Source: an uncultured Gammaproteobacteria bacterium
Lineage (GTDB): Bacteria > Pseudomonadota > Gammaproteobacteria > Eutrophobiales > Eutrophobiaceae
Assembly (NCBI GenBank): GCA_958295485.1
Contig: OY282354.1
Coordinates: 310,001 to 374,000, forward strand
Reading direction: 5' to 3'
Length of the DNA stretch: 64,000 bases
Part shown: piece by piece, positions 46,018-55,452 of the stretch
How the letters are laid out: the number at the start of each line of letters is the position of its first letter
Numbering within the stretch: the first letter of the stretch is position 1
Notes under the pieces: model-generated
Databases searched by the model: none
What the model was told of the DNA's origin: nothing
Seen by the model: only the letters and a program-made list of their open reading frames with translations
Translations under genes and position numbers: made by a program

Positions 46018-48378
46018 TCACTGCTGAAAGCGTAAATTGATCCCGAACGTGCGTGGGTCGCCGAAATAATTAAGCGCATATCCCAAGTCGGTAACTGTGT
46101 CCAGGCCATTAGTGCGATAAAGTTCATCCGTCACATTCTTGATAAACGCTTCAAGTTGAAATTGACCAAGTTGACTGTCCGGCGGCGGCGCTATTTTCAA
46201 ATTTAAATCCAATAGACCAAAACCATCCTCTTTAATCAACTCGATATTTACCGGGTCAAAAAATGTCTCACCCTGATAAGAATAAGCTGCCCCTAAGGAA
46301 ACCTCCCAGTCTGATGGAAACTGCACGCGATACTCCGCGGCAATACTCGCAGTGATTTCCGGCGCGTTTTGAAACTTCCTGTCACTTAAATCACCCAGCG
46401 TTGCATCAATAAATTCATCAAACTCCGCATTCGTGTATCCAAGCGTGCCGGCAAAAAAGAAATTCTCTGTTGGTCGGGCCATGACTTCGAGTTCCAAACC
46501 TGTAATTGTCGCCTCAGCTGCATTTGCTACAGTACTGATGAAACCCGCTCCTGCTGGATCCGTTATGAATACCTGCTGCTGAATGTCGGAATAATCCATG
46601 TAAAACCCGGCGATGTTTGCTTGTAACCTGTCATCAAACCAACGAGATTTAATGCCCGCTTCAAAACTATATACCTTTTCAGGATCATATGGTTGTGTCT
46701 GACCCTGTGCAGCAGAGCGTGGATTAAATCCGCCGCTTTTGAAGCCCTTGGAGAAACTCGCATAAGTTAAAACAGCTTGCATTATTTGATAATCCAGCAC
46801 GATTTTAGGCGAAAAATTATTAAACCCGGTCGAAATGCCCGGCTCGTTGAAACTGACCGTTCCATCAGCCTGTATTCTAAGGGCTGCAAGGGTTTTATCT
46901 TCTGTTGAAAACCGGGCGCCGAATGTGACAGAGAATTTATCGGTAAAGGCATAAGTCGCCGAGCCAAACCCGGCGACCGTTTCCGCTTCTTGGCGGACCG
47001 TGCGATCAAACCCCAAGTCGGCCCCTAACCCGATATCGAAAATCACCGAGATGGGAAGGCGCTGCTTTTCCTTGAAATAATAAACCCCCAGTAACCATTT
47101 TAACCGGTCGTCAAATCCCCTGCCGAGCAATTGAAACTCCTGGGACACTTGCCATTGCTCAAATTCGTCGGAATCCTGGTCTAATATTGTAAATGAGGTC
47201 CCATCCAAATCAGTTTGCACCAATTCCTCTATCTCACGATAGCCGGTGATTGAACGAAATTCATAATCGCCTGTATCCCAATTGATATTAAGCGTCGTGC
47301 CCCACACATCAAGGCTATGACTGTTGGGTGAATCGTTGCTGATTTTGCGTACATGGCTGTCCAGGTCAGACGCTCCACCGGAATTACCCGCGACAAACGG
47401 CGATAAAGATCCAAAGCCCCTTTCAATAGAAGGTAAATATTGCTGGGTCCTGTCCAGGCCAGTGATGAAAAGACCCGGGCCATTGGATTCATCGCGGGTT
47501 ACATCTACAGACCAGTTGACATCAAGATTCTCTGTCGGTCTTGCGCGTAACGCAAACCTGCCTGTCAGTACATCCTTGTCGTTCAGCTCTTCATCCAGAA
47601 ATGTATTCTCGGTAAAACCGCTGTTTTTCTCACCATATACCGCGGCCCGCACAAATAACTTGTCTTTGATAACAGGTACCTGTCCATAAGCGGCGCCGGT
47701 TAAACTGTCGTAACTGCCCACCCCCACTTCAGCGGAAAATTCTGTTTCGTTCGTTGGTTGTCTGGTGACGACATTCACGGCGCCACCGATAGCGTTACGA
47801 CCAAAGAGCGTGCCCTGCGGGCCACGCAGTATTTCTATACGTTCGATGTCATTCAGCTTGAACAGGGCCCCATGCTGCCTGGCCAGATAAATGCCATCAA
47901 TATAAATACCAACGCCGGGGTCTCCTAATTCATCACTTTGACCGATACCACGTACATGAACCGTGGCTTGGCTGGTGGAGTCGCGTCCATGATTGAGTTT
48001 GAAATTGGGCGCCACGCGCGAGACTTCGGCTATATCCGTCATGTTATATCTCTCCAAATCCTGCGCAGTCAGCGCAGTAATGGAGACAGGTGTATCCTGT
48101 AGCGTAGATTCACGTTTTTGTGAGGTGACAACCACCTCCTCCAACACTGAAATCGACTTGTCCCGACTGGAAGCGCCTTGGCTGTTTCGCTCCCTGCCAC
48201 CGGTATTTTCCGCTAAAACCATGCTCGATGTTTGCGGTTCAGTACGGAAATTTACCCGTTCATCAAGCTCCGCCCCCGAGATGCAATTAACCGTGGCGCC
48301 CAGCGCAAACAATCCTGCTGACCATGATATTCTTCTGACTAAACGCTTTCTCCTGTGGGCTGACATGTCCGACCTCAT
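46018..48378 (-). CDS. TonB-dependent receptor with Y-x-x-x-D barrel type
   Basis: A 786-residue receptor. The TonB box region SVLEEVVVTSQKRESTLQDT leads into a plug with SITALTAQDLERYNMTDIAE, VGIYIDGIYLARQHGA and RGPQGTLFGRNAIGGAVNVV. The barrel ends in TFGINLRFQQ. This is the broad class often tied to unknown substrates (saccharides, terpenes, siderophores), different from the FecA-like receptor. It faces fbpC and has no clear Fur site. Substrate unknown. An alternative start is Met 5 (48366). Confidence 0.9.
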   Translation of the reverse strand: MRSDMSAHRRKRLVRRISWSAGLFALGATVNCISGAELDERVNFRTEPQTSSMVLAENTGGRERNSQGASSRDKSISVLEEVVVTSQKRESTLQDTPVSITALTAQDLERYNMTDIAEVSRVAPNFKLNHGRDSTSQATVHVRGIGQSDELGDPGVGIYIDGIYLARQHGALFKLNDIERIEILRGPQGTLFGRNAIGGAVNVVTRQPTNETEFSAEVGVGSYDSLTGAAYGQVPVIKDKLFVRAAVYGEKNSGFTENTFLDEELNDKDVLTGRFALRARPTENLDVNWSVDVTRDESNGPGLFITGLDRTQQYLPSIERGFGSLSPFVAGNSGGASDLDSHVRKISNDSPNSHSLDVWGTTLNINWDTGDYEFRSITGYREIEELVQTDLDGTSFTILDQDSDEFEQWQVSQEFQLLGRGFDDRLKWLLGVYYFKEKQRLPISVIFDIGLGADLGFDRTVRQEAETVAGFGSATYAFTDKFSVTFGARFSTEDKTLAALRIQADGTVSFNEPGISTGFNNFSPKIVLDYQIMQAVLTYASFSKGFKSGGFNPRSAAQGQTQPYDPEKVYSFEAGIKSRWFDDRLQANIAGFYMDYSDIQQQVFITDPAGAGFISTVANAAEATITGLELEVMARPTENFFFAGTLGYTNAEFDEFIDATLGDLSDRKFQNAPEITASIAAEYRVQFPSDWEVSLGAAYSYQGETFFDPVNIELIKEDGFGLLDLNLKIAPPPDSQLGQFQLEAFIKNVTDELYRTNGLDTVTDLGYALNYFGDPRTFGINLRFQQ

Positions 48379-48443
48379 TTTGTAGTTACGGGATTAACTT
48401 CTTACCGGTTAATAACGAACAACCGGGGTATTATAAGATATAA

Positions 48444-48486
48444 AGGGTCAGGTAAAAAACCCATCAAAAACCAAATGCCTGACCCT
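48444..48486. repeat. REP-like hairpin with AGGGTCAGG / CCTGACCCT arms
   Basis: Nine-base arms at 48444-48452 and 48478-48486. A third CCTGACCCC is at 48711-48719, right at the end of the transposase remnant. The pieces look like the flanking palindromes of a REP-associated transposase unit. Confidence 0.6.
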
Positions 48487-48574
48487 GTCCGTCGCTAAAT
48501 ACCGGATATGATAAAACCAGGCAGTTTATTTGTCCTTGACAGCTTCCATGACCAGGGCGGTGGGAAGTGATACA

Positions 48575-48715
48575 ATGACGAGTCGAAATACAGCAATTAG
48601 CAAAGCTTACCAGAGCGGCGGGTATACCTTGAGGGAAACAGGAGATCACTTCGGATTGCATTATTCGACGGTGAGTGGAATTATCAAAAATCAGAATCAA
48701 AAATCAAAGACCTGA
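48575..48715 (+). pseudogene. REP-associated tyrosine transposase, C-terminal remnant
   Basis: The small frame contains ISKAYQSGGYTLRETGDHFG then LHYSTVSGIIKNQ, the helix-turn-helix tail seen at the C terminus of REP-associated (Y1) transposases. The catalytic HUH and tyrosine parts are missing. The CCTGACCCC motif overlaps its stop, as is common for such units. Confidence 0.65.
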
Positions 48716-48726
48716 CCCCGTACTTT

Positions 48727-49089
48727 ATGAAAGTAAAAAGCGCGACCGGGATTGCCCGTCTTATCAATGCGGCGACGTATTCATGCCAGGGGCTGGTTGC
48801 CTGCTTCAAAAGTGAGGCCGCTTTCCGACAGGAATTGACCTTGGCGGTGATCTTTTTGCCGCTGGGCATCTGGCTGGGTGATTCAGGCGTCGAGCGCGCC
48901 CTGCTCGTGGGCAGCGTTTTATTGATCCTGGTCGTGGAATTGTTGAATACCGGCGTCGAATACGTCGTTGACCGTTTCGGCGACGAAATTCATGAGTTGT
49001 CGGGCAAGGCAAAGGATATCAGTTCGGCGGCCGTGTTCCTGGCCATGTGCAATTTTGTCATCATGTGGGTACTGGTCTTGTTTTTTTAA
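48727..49089 (+). CDS. dgkA: Diacylglycerol kinase
   Basis: A 120-residue inner-membrane enzyme with three helices. The motifs AATYSCQGLVACFKSEAAFR, ELLNTGVEYVVDR (substrate and metal Glu) and HELSGKAKDISSAAVFLA are diagnostic. It recycles diacylglycerol from membrane-derived oligosaccharide and lipid A modification. It begins 11 bases after the transposase remnant. Confidence 0.97.
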   Translation: MKVKSATGIARLINAATYSCQGLVACFKSEAAFRQELTLAVIFLPLGIWLGDSGVERALLVGSVLLILVVELLNTGVEYVVDRFGDEIHELSGKAKDISSAAVFLAMCNFVIMWVLVLFF

Positions 49090-49095
49090 CGCGGG

Positions 49096-49590
49096 ATGGA
49101 ACCCATTAGCCGGTTTATGAAAATCAGGTCGTACAAACCGGCTGATATAAGACAAATCTCGCTATTGTACTTCAATACAATTCGCCGGGTTAATGCGCGG
49201 GATTATACGGCGCAACAAATTCGCGCATGGGCGCCTGGTATCCCGGACAATGCGTTCTGGTCCAATCGGTTTTTAACCCGTGCAGTATTCGTGGCTGAGC
49301 TCGGCGACAAGATCATCGGTTTTGCCGAGTTTGAAAAAAGCGGCCATGTTGACTGTTTTTATGTGCACCACGAGCATATCCGCCAAGGTGTCGGGTCGGC
49401 GCTGATGACAAAACTGGAAGATGAAGCAAGGGCGGCCAATGTTCACCGGTTGTTTGCCGAGGTCAGTATCACTGCAAAGGGGTTTTTTGAAAAAAAGGGG
49501 TTTGTTGTAAAAGAAGAGCGAACCACCGAATATCATGCCGTAGAGTTCCAACTTTACCTGATGGAACGCTTCCTTGGCTTACAGTTTTAA
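49096..49590 (+). CDS. GNAT family N-acetyltransferase
   Basis: A 164-residue acetyltransferase. The acetyl-CoA loop is in IRQGVGSALMTKLEDEA (about residues 94-110), after the strand VDCFYVHHEH. The nearest pattern is YafP/ElaA-like small acetyltransferases of unknown substrate. It may start at Met 8 (49117). Its end overlaps the facing gene by 12 bases. Confidence 0.87.
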   Translation: MEPISRFMKIRSYKPADIRQISLLYFNTIRRVNARDYTAQQIRAWAPGIPDNAFWSNRFLTRAVFVAELGDKIIGFAEFEKSGHVDCFYVHHEHIRQGVGSALMTKLEDEARAANVHRLFAEVSITAKGFFEKKGFVVKEERTTEYHAVEFQLYLMERFLGLQF

Positions 49591-50724
49591 TTCACCGAAA
49601 TAAACTTCGATATTATCTTTTGCATAAACCAGTCGGACCCGGGTTCTTTCCTGGTTGACTCGTTCTCCTTCGACTACTTTTGGCTTGAAACGCCACGTTG
49701 GGGCGACGTCCAGGGAGACTTTGTCAAAAATCTTGCCGGGTTTTGACTCGATGATCGTCGGGTCCAATACCCGCCCGTCCGTCGTCACCGTAAATTCCAC
49801 CAGGGCCCACCCTATCGGTCTTACACCATCTTTGAAAACGGGATACTTGGGCCGCATGACAAATAACGGAAGGGCGGCGCCGTCTTTATCCGGGGTATGT
49901 TTGATGACCTTATCGGCATGGGGGATAAATTTGTCGTCACGCAGGGCAACGTATAATTTTGCCAGGCGGGAATGGTTTGCCAGGACTACCGGATCATCTT
50001 CGAGCAGGTTGTCTTTATATATCCGTAACGCCTCCGTATAATCCTCCTCCGCCTTTTCATAATCTTTTCGGGCAAGGTTGATATCCCCGATAAAGGAAAT
50101 TACGTCAGCCGAACGTATGCTGTCCTGACCAAAATTCTCAACATAAATAGCCAGGGCCTGCCTGTAGACCGCTTCGCCTTCATCTAATTTTTTGTCGGCG
50201 ATATCAAGCGTCGCCTGCTGTATCAATATATCGGCTATGGCCGGGTCTTTATCGCTGAATTTCCTGGTAATTATCGAGATGATTTTATTTAATTCCTGCC
50301 GGGCCTTTTCCAGTTCTTTTCTGCTGGCGTATATTTTGGCGTGATCTTCATGCACCGTGATTAAATCCATCTCGTCGGGGCCGAACCGCTTGATAAGGTC
50401 GGCTTTTGCTTTCAGCAGGATTGGTTCGGCCTCCTCGATTTTGTCGATTATGATCAATACATGGGCCAAGTTGACTTGCAGGACGGAAATTTTTTCATGA
50501 TCGGCGCCCAGTTCCTCAATGGCGAGGTCCAAAACCTTCCGCGCAAGTTCGGCGGCGCGGGGATAGTTCCGCTGTGTATAGGCGGCGTTGTATGCGCGAT
50601 AAGTTTTCGTGAAATCTTTGGAAACCTGTTGTTGTTCCTGCTGTTGCTGTGGTTGTTCCTGGGCCGTTACAGGTTGGCAACAGAGCAATAAGAGGCTGGT
50701 GGTACCAGTTAGAATTAAACGCAT
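49579..50724 (-). CDS. Periplasmic TPR protein with C-terminal TonB domain
   Basis: A 381-residue protein with an N-terminal signal-like helix (about residues 1-21), a Gln-rich linker and about five TPR-like repeats, for example YTQRNYPRAAELARKVLDL and RKDYEKAEEDYTEALRIYKD. A C-terminal TonB fold follows (about residues 285-375: PKYPVFKDGVRPIGWALVEF, GRVLDPTIIESKP, APTWRFKP). The function is unknown. It has no cytoplasmic ExbB-type anchor, so it may not be a classic energy transducer. Confidence 0.85.
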   Translation of the reverse strand: MRLILTGTTSLLLLCCQPVTAQEQPQQQQEQQQVSKDFTKTYRAYNAAYTQRNYPRAAELARKVLDLAIEELGADHEKISVLQVNLAHVLIIIDKIEEAEPILLKAKADLIKRFGPDEMDLITVHEDHAKIYASRKELEKARQELNKIISIITRKFSDKDPAIADILIQQATLDIADKKLDEGEAVYRQALAIYVENFGQDSIRSADVISFIGDINLARKDYEKAEEDYTEALRIYKDNLLEDDPVVLANHSRLAKLYVALRDDKFIPHADKVIKHTPDKDGAALPLFVMRPKYPVFKDGVRPIGWALVEFTVTTDGRVLDPTIIESKPGKIFDKVSLDVAPTWRFKPKVVEGERVNQERTRVRLVYAKDNIEVYFGELKL

Positions 50725-50741
50725 TTTTGATCTTTTATTAA

Positions 50742-51143
50742 TCAGTATAAGGCAACTTGTTCAAAATCCCTGCCATTATAATAGTAAGCCTGTAAATCCG
50801 GCCCATTATTCAGCAAGGAAGCGATGTAGTAAATAACATCCGGGTATGCTGCGAGTTCTTTGTCGATGGTCGATGGCGCCGCCGGGGATGAAGGATGTGA
50901 GTGAAAAATACCGCACAATGTTTGGTTTGCTTCACGCATCAGGCGAAAGGCCTGGATTTGATCTTCCGGGTCCATCAGGTACCGTTGTGTTTGATCTTCC
51001 GCAATATTCGTTATCGGATAATAGGTTTCCGGGACCATGTCGGTCCCGCCCAACAGCCCGCAGACCTCCAATCGCCTGTCGGAAGCCGCGTGCTTATACA
51101 TTTGCTGTTTCAGCGCCGGCGCCAGTTTTACTGTTCTCATCAT
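50742..51143 (-). CDS. M67 family JAMM metallopeptidase (Mec+-like)
   Basis: A 133-residue JAB/MPN-domain protein with a full JAMM motif: Glu26 in RRLEVCGLLGG and H81-S-H-P with Ser91 and Asp94 in FHSHPSSPAAPSTID. Related bacterial proteins remove cysteine or other groups from ubiquitin-like carrier proteins. Its start lies inside the 3' end of the E1-like gene (50-base overlap), so the two are tightly coupled. The substrate is not shown, as no ubiquitin-like carrier is recognised nearby. Confidence 0.9.
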   Translation of the reverse strand: MMRTVKLAPALKQQMYKHAASDRRLEVCGLLGGTDMVPETYYPITNIAEDQTQRYLMDPEDQIQAFRLMREANQTLCGIFHSHPSSPAAPSTIDKELAAYPDVIYYIASLLNNGPDLQAYYYNGRDFEQVALY

Positions 51144-51891
51144 TTTTACCGCATACCGGACATTCAGGATCTTTTGACAAAATGGCCGTATGCCATTCCA
51201 TATTCATTACGTCCACCAACAATAATTTGCCTTGCAACGTATTGCCCAAACCCATGATTAATTTCATTGCCTCCGTGGCCTGTATACTGCCGATGATGCC
51301 CAGCAGGGGCGCGAGCACACCATTGGCAGTGCAGGTTTCTTCGACTGCCGCGTCATCTTTATAGAGACAACGATAACAGGGTGAGGTTTCATCGCCTGGA
51401 TTAAATACGCTAATTTGCGCTTCAAAGCGTATGGCCGCGCCTGAAACCAGGGGTGTTTTTGTCTTTACAGAGGCCCCGTTGACGGCGAACCGGGTGCTGA
51501 AATTATCACTGGCATCGACGATAACGTCCGCCGCCCCGGCGTACCTGGCCAGTTCATCCCCATCCAGGGCACGATCGATTAACGTCAGCTTGACGCCGGG
51601 ATTAATCGCTGCCAGGTGGTCCCCGGCGGACTCGACTTTTAATCGGCCTATATCGGCGGTCATGTGCAGTATCTGCCGTTGTATGTTGGATAAATCGACC
51701 TTGTCAAAATCAACAAGAATAATGTGACCCACCCCGCCGGCGGTCAAATAAATCGATGCGGCGGAACCCAACCCGCCAGCGCCGATAATCAACACCGTCG
51801 CCTCCGCCAGGCGCAGTTGTCCCGCGGCGTCGATCTCGGGCAGCATGATCTGCCGGCTGTAACGTAGTAATTGTTCGTCATTCATGTTCAT
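51094..51891 (-). CDS. moeB: E1-like adenylyltransferase (MoeB/ThiF/HesA family)
   Basis: About 265 residues from ATG 51891; the upstream open frame overlaps another gene. Rossmann motif IIGAGGLGSAASIYL (about 35-49), VDLSNIQRQILH, DASDNFSTRF and two zinc cysteine pairs, CYRC and CPVC. It adenylates the C terminus of a ubiquitin-like protein such as MoaD or ThiS. In Pseudomonas moeB stands at the same place beside prmC-prfA-hemA. The added JAMM gene is less usual. Confidence 0.93.
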   Translation of the reverse strand: MNMNDEQLLRYSRQIMLPEIDAAGQLRLAEATVLIIGAGGLGSAASIYLTAGGVGHIILVDFDKVDLSNIQRQILHMTADIGRLKVESAGDHLAAINPGVKLTLIDRALDGDELARYAGAADVIVDASDNFSTRFAVNGASVKTKTPLVSGAAIRFEAQISVFNPGDETSPCYRCLYKDDAAVEETCTANGVLAPLLGIIGSIQATEAMKLIMGLGNTLQGKLLLVDVMNMEWHTAILSKDPECPVCGKNDENSKTGAGAETANV

Positions 51892-51896
51892 TTCAT

Positions 51897-52076
51897 TTAC
51901 GGACGAAATGTGAATCCCCGGCGGTTTTGCCACTGTTTTTCCCGGTCTTGCGCGGCGGCTTCCCGGGCGAACCTGGAATAATGCACGTAAATATCTTCAA
52001 CGAGTCGCCGCCAGCTACAATGATATTCTAACCGGCCGGCCTCATTTTTGCCCCGCGATTTTTTATCTTCGCTCAT
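51897..52076 (-). CDS. Small 59-residue protein between prmC and moeB
   Basis: Reads MSEDKKSRGKNEAGRLEYHC onward, rich in charged and aromatic residues, with SWRRLVEDIYVHYSRFAREA in the middle, and ends in RRGFTFRP. It begins at ATG 52076, overlaps the prmC stop by 4 bases and ends just before the moeB start, so it is spaced exactly like a translated operon member. It lacks a glycine-glycine tail and does not look like a beta-grasp carrier. I do not recognise it. Confidence 0.65.
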   Translation of the reverse strand: MSEDKKSRGKNEAGRLEYHCSWRRLVEDIYVHYSRFAREAAAQDREKQWQNRRGFTFRP

Positions 52077-52909
52077 GGACGCCTTGCCATGCTGTGACGC
52101 TCATGTCCGGCATAATCCTTGTGCGTGGATACGTCCTGGTAATTATTCGACTTGAATTGATCCCTGACGAAATCACCCTGGTTGTGGGCATGTTCAATGA
52201 TCATGAACCCACCGGGGTTCAGGCGCTTGACCGCGGCAGGGATGATTGCCCGGATACAGGTTTGCCCTTTATATCCGCCATCGAGAGCTATTCTCGGTTC
52301 GTATCTGGTTTCACTTGATACCGGCGTTTTGCCAAGATAGTCAATATAGGGTGGGTTACATAAAATCGCATCAAAGCATTTATTTTGTAACCCCCCGAAC
52401 CAATCCGATTGATGGAAGGTGATATTTGAAAGGGTCATTGCGGCGGCATTTTGTCGTGCAACGCGTAAGGCGCCGGCGCTCAGGTCCACGGCGGTGATTT
52501 TACAAGCAGGACGGGCGGCGGCCACGGCCACGGCAATGGCGCCGCTGCCGGTACCGAGATCAAGAATTTGATGTGGGCTGTTCCCGGGGATATGCTTTAG
52601 CGCCAGTTCAACCAGTAATTCCGTTTCCGGCCTGGGGATCAGGGTATTTTGATCCACCGCGAAATTGATCGATAAAAACTCTTTTGTTCCGGTGAGATAG
52701 GCAACGGGACACCCCCCCTTTCTATTATGCAGCAGCCGCCTGAAATCCCCGGTCAGCTCTTCCGCGACAGCTGTTTCGGGGTGGGCGTAAAACCGGCTCC
52801 GGTCAATCTTCAGCAGGGATGCCAACAGGACTTCGGCATCCAGTCGGGGGGCGCTTGAGGATTGCAATTGTTTCACCGCAAGGTTCAAGAGCTGCCGGGT
52901 GGTTTGCAT
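52073..52909 (-). CDS. prmC: Release factor glutamine methyltransferase
   Basis: A 278-residue SAM-dependent methyltransferase. The N-terminal helical part contains LDAEVLLA, followed by IPRPETELLV, the SAM loop DLGTGSGAIAVAVA and the catalytic NPPYIDYL (about residue 185). It methylates the GGQ glutamine of RF1 and RF2. It starts 7 bases after prfA, its substrate gene. Confidence 0.97.
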   Translation of the reverse strand: MQTTRQLLNLAVKQLQSSSAPRLDAEVLLASLLKIDRSRFYAHPETAVAEELTGDFRRLLHNRKGGCPVAYLTGTKEFLSINFAVDQNTLIPRPETELLVELALKHIPGNSPHQILDLGTGSGAIAVAVAAARPACKITAVDLSAGALRVARQNAAAMTLSNITFHQSDWFGGLQNKCFDAILCNPPYIDYLGKTPVSSETRYEPRIALDGGYKGQTCIRAIIPAAVKRLNPGGFMIIEHAHNQGDFVRDQFKSNNYQDVSTHKDYAGHERHSMARRP

Positions 52910-52916
52910 TCTGAGG

Positions 52917-53999
52917 TCACTCGCCCAGGGTGGCTAATTGGTCCGCCTGGTGTTCGTTTATAAGCGGGTCGATGACCCTGTCCAACTCACCTTGCATGAT
53001 TTCTTCCAATCGATACAGGGTGAGGTTAATCCTGTGGTCCGTTACCCTGCCCTGTGGAAAATTGTAGGTCCTGATACGTTCTGAACGATCGCCCGAACCA
53101 ACCAGGTTACGCCTGTTCTCGGCGATTTCGGATGCCTGTTTTTCTTTCTCCACGGAAAGCAGTTTCGCTCGCAGCAAGGACATGGCCCGGGCGCGATTCT
53201 TGTGTTGTGAACGCTCGTCCTGGCATTCCACGACAATGCCGGTGGAAAGATGGGTGATGCGTATGGCCGAGTCGGTTTTATTGACATGCTGGCCGCCGGC
53301 GCCGGAAGCGCGAAAGGTATCTGTTCTCAGATCATTCTGGTTGATTTCAATTTCATTTATCTCATCAGCCTCAGGCAGGATGGCGACGGTGCAGGCCGAG
53401 GTATGAATGCGACCCTGGGATTCCGTTTCCGGCACCCGTTGGACCCGGTGCGCGCCGGATTCGAATTTCAGCCTCGAGTAGGCGCCGGTACCGAGCAGCC
53501 GCATGATAATGGCCTTATAACCGTCGAGGCCACTCTCCGTGGCGCTCAGGACTTCGATTTTCCAGCCTGATTTTTCCGCATAACGGGAATACATCCGCAT
53601 TAAATCGGCTGAGAACAAGGCTGCTTCTTCCCCGCCCGTGCCAGCGCGAATTTCGAGAAAGATGTTGCTTTTATCTGCCGGGTCCCTGGGCAGCAACAAT
53701 TTATGCAGCGCCAATTCAAGGGTTTCATGTCGTTGCCGGGCGATTTCAATTTCCTCATTAGCCAGTTCCCGAATGTCCCTGTCACCGTCTTTGAGCATGT
53801 CTTTGGCGCTGTTCAGGGACAGTAAATTTGACTGGTATTCCTTGAAACAGTCGACGATGGGTGTGATTTCCGCCGCTTCCTTGTTCAGGTCGCGAAAGCG
53901 ATTTTGATCTTTTATCACCTCAGGAGTGGCTAACAGCGCGTGAATTTCTTCCCGGCGGTCGCTCAGCTTTCCCAATTTTTTTTGCAAGCTGTCTTTCAT
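52917..53999 (-). CDS. prfA: Peptide chain release factor 1
   Basis: 360 residues from ATG 53999 ([12 protein letters not shown]), three codons inside the open frame. The stop-codon-reading loop region [13 protein letters not shown] and the peptidyl-release motif [13 protein letters not shown] are intact. It ends translation at UAA and UAG. Order hemA-prfA-prmC as in E. coli and Pseudomonas. Confidence 0.98.
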   Translation of the reverse strand: MKDSLQKKLGKLSDRREEIHALLATPEVIKDQNRFRDLNKEAAEITPIVDCFKEYQSNLLSLNSAKDMLKDGDRDIRELANEEIEIARQRHETLELALHKLLLPRDPADKSNIFLEIRAGTGGEEAALFSADLMRMYSRYAEKSGWKIEVLSATESGLDGYKAIIMRLLGTGAYSRLKFESGAHRVQRVPETESQGRIHTSACTVAILPEADEINEIEINQNDLRTDTFRASGAGGQHVNKTDSAIRITHLSTGIVVECQDERSQHKNRARAMSLLRAKLLSVEKEKQASEIAENRRNLVGSGDRSERIRTYNFPQGRVTDHRINLTLYRLEEIMQGELDRVIDPLINEHQADQLATLGE

Positions 54000-54021
54000 A
54001 ATAGGCAATAGACAAATAAAA

Positions 54022-54112
54022 AATTCCCCGTCATCCCGGGGCGCGTAGCGACGAAGAATCTCAACCGTCGGCCCGGACTCTTCGCCGCCGGCTCAGAATG
54101 ACAAGAGGAGCG
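54022..54112. repeat. Dispersed palindromic repeat of the GGCTCAGAATGAC type (second copy)
   Basis: Between hemA and prfA, GTCATCCCGGGGCGCGTAGC, then GACGAAGAATC and later CGGCTCAGAATGACAAGAGG. It shares GGCTCAGAATGAC and the GCGACGAAG-like arm with 17541-17592. The hemA-prfA gap of 172 bases is mostly this element. Confidence 0.6.
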
Positions 54113-54171
54113 CCGGCTTGATCCGGGGTTTGTGCATCAGGACATAATGCAGGAAGTATAACGTTAAACGG

Positions 54172-55452
54172 CTACTTGGGTTTCCCGGATTTCGAATCTT
54201 CCGGGGTCAGGTTGAATAATCCCTGGACAATTTGCAGTATTTCTTCTTTTTTGGTTGAACTGAGTTTGTGCAACTGTGAACTGGGTGGGTGGATCAATTT
54301 GTTGGTCAATGAACGCGTCACTTCACGCAACAGGTCTTCCGGATCCGTCCCCTGTTGTAATTTTTGCAGGGCCGATTGTAATACATCCTCCCGGACTTGT
54401 TGCGCCTGGTCGCGAATCGCCCGGATGGTCGAAACCGCATCGAGCGAATTTACCCACCCCATGAAGTGAACCACCTCCGTATCGATAATTTGTTCCGCCT
54501 GTTTCACCGCTTCCCGGCGGCTTTTAATATTATCATCGATAATGCTTTTCAAGTCGTCAACCGTATATAAGTAAACATCTTCAAGTTCACCCGCTTCGGG
54601 CGCTACGTCCCGCGGCACTGCAATATCCACGATAAACATTGGCCGGCGCTTGCGTTTTAGAATTGCGGACTCAATCGTATCCTTGCCGAGGATGGGAAGC
54701 TGACTGGCGGTAGAGGATATAATGATATCCGCCTCGTCCAGGTGCCGGGGTATTTCATTCAATGAAATCGCATACGCCGAGTATTGTCGCGCCAGGTTTT
54801 GCGATCTTTCCAGGGTGCGGTTGGCTATGATCATTTTATGCAGGCCGTTGTCATGCAGATACTTGACGGCGAGTTCCGTTGTCTCCCCGGCGCCGATGAG
54901 CAACGCCGTTTGCCCGGATAAATCCCCGAATATCTGTTTGGCCAGACGGACTGCCGCATACGCGACGGAAACCGGATGATTCCCTATCACGGTATTGCTC
55001 CTGACGTCTTTGGCCACTTTGAATGAATGCTGGAAGAGTCGGTTCAGCATCTTGCCGATGTTGCCTGACTGCAGGGCCGTATGGTACGCCTGTTTCAATT
55101 GTCCCAGGACTTGTGGTTCCCCGACCATCATCGAGTCCAGTCCACTGGCGACTCGCAACACGTGTTTTACCGCGTTTGCATCGGGATGGGTGTAAATGTA
55201 GTTTTGCAATTCGTTTTTTTTGCAGCCGTGAAAGCCGGAAAACCAGTCAATAGGCCATTCCGCATCGCCGTCATCCAGGCTGCAATAAATCTCAGTGCGA
55301 TTGCAGGTGGACAGGATGGCTGCTTCGTTGATACCCGTGTTTCCGGTCAACTCATTCAAGGCATCAGGCAATATCTTGCTGTCGAAGGTGACTTTTTCCC
55401 GCACCTCCAGGGGCGCGGTTGCATGATTGAGACCAAATGCCAGCAGTGTCAT
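54172..55452 (-). CDS. hemA: Glutamyl-tRNA reductase
   Basis: About 426 residues from ATG 55452 (MTLLAFGLNHATAPLEVREKV); an earlier TTG is less likely. The catalytic Cys is in ILSTCNRTEIYC and the NADPH loop in ALLIGAGETTELAVKYL. It makes glutamate-1-semialdehyde, the start of C5 tetrapyrrole synthesis, and thus feeds the hemC/hemD products at 10-12 kb. Confidence 0.97.
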   Translation of the reverse strand: MTLLAFGLNHATAPLEVREKVTFDSKILPDALNELTGNTGINEAAILSTCNRTEIYCSLDDGDAEWPIDWFSGFHGCKKNELQNYIYTHPDANAVKHVLRVASGLDSMMVGEPQVLGQLKQAYHTALQSGNIGKMLNRLFQHSFKVAKDVRSNTVIGNHPVSVAYAAVRLAKQIFGDLSGQTALLIGAGETTELAVKYLHDNGLHKMIIANRTLERSQNLARQYSAYAISLNEIPRHLDEADIIISSTASQLPILGKDTIESAILKRKRRPMFIVDIAVPRDVAPEAGELEDVYLYTVDDLKSIIDDNIKSRREAVKQAEQIIDTEVVHFMGWVNSLDAVSTIRAIRDQAQQVREDVLQSALQKLQQGTDPEDLLREVTRSLTNKLIHPPSSQLHKLSSTKKEEILQIVQGLFNLTPEDSKSGKPK

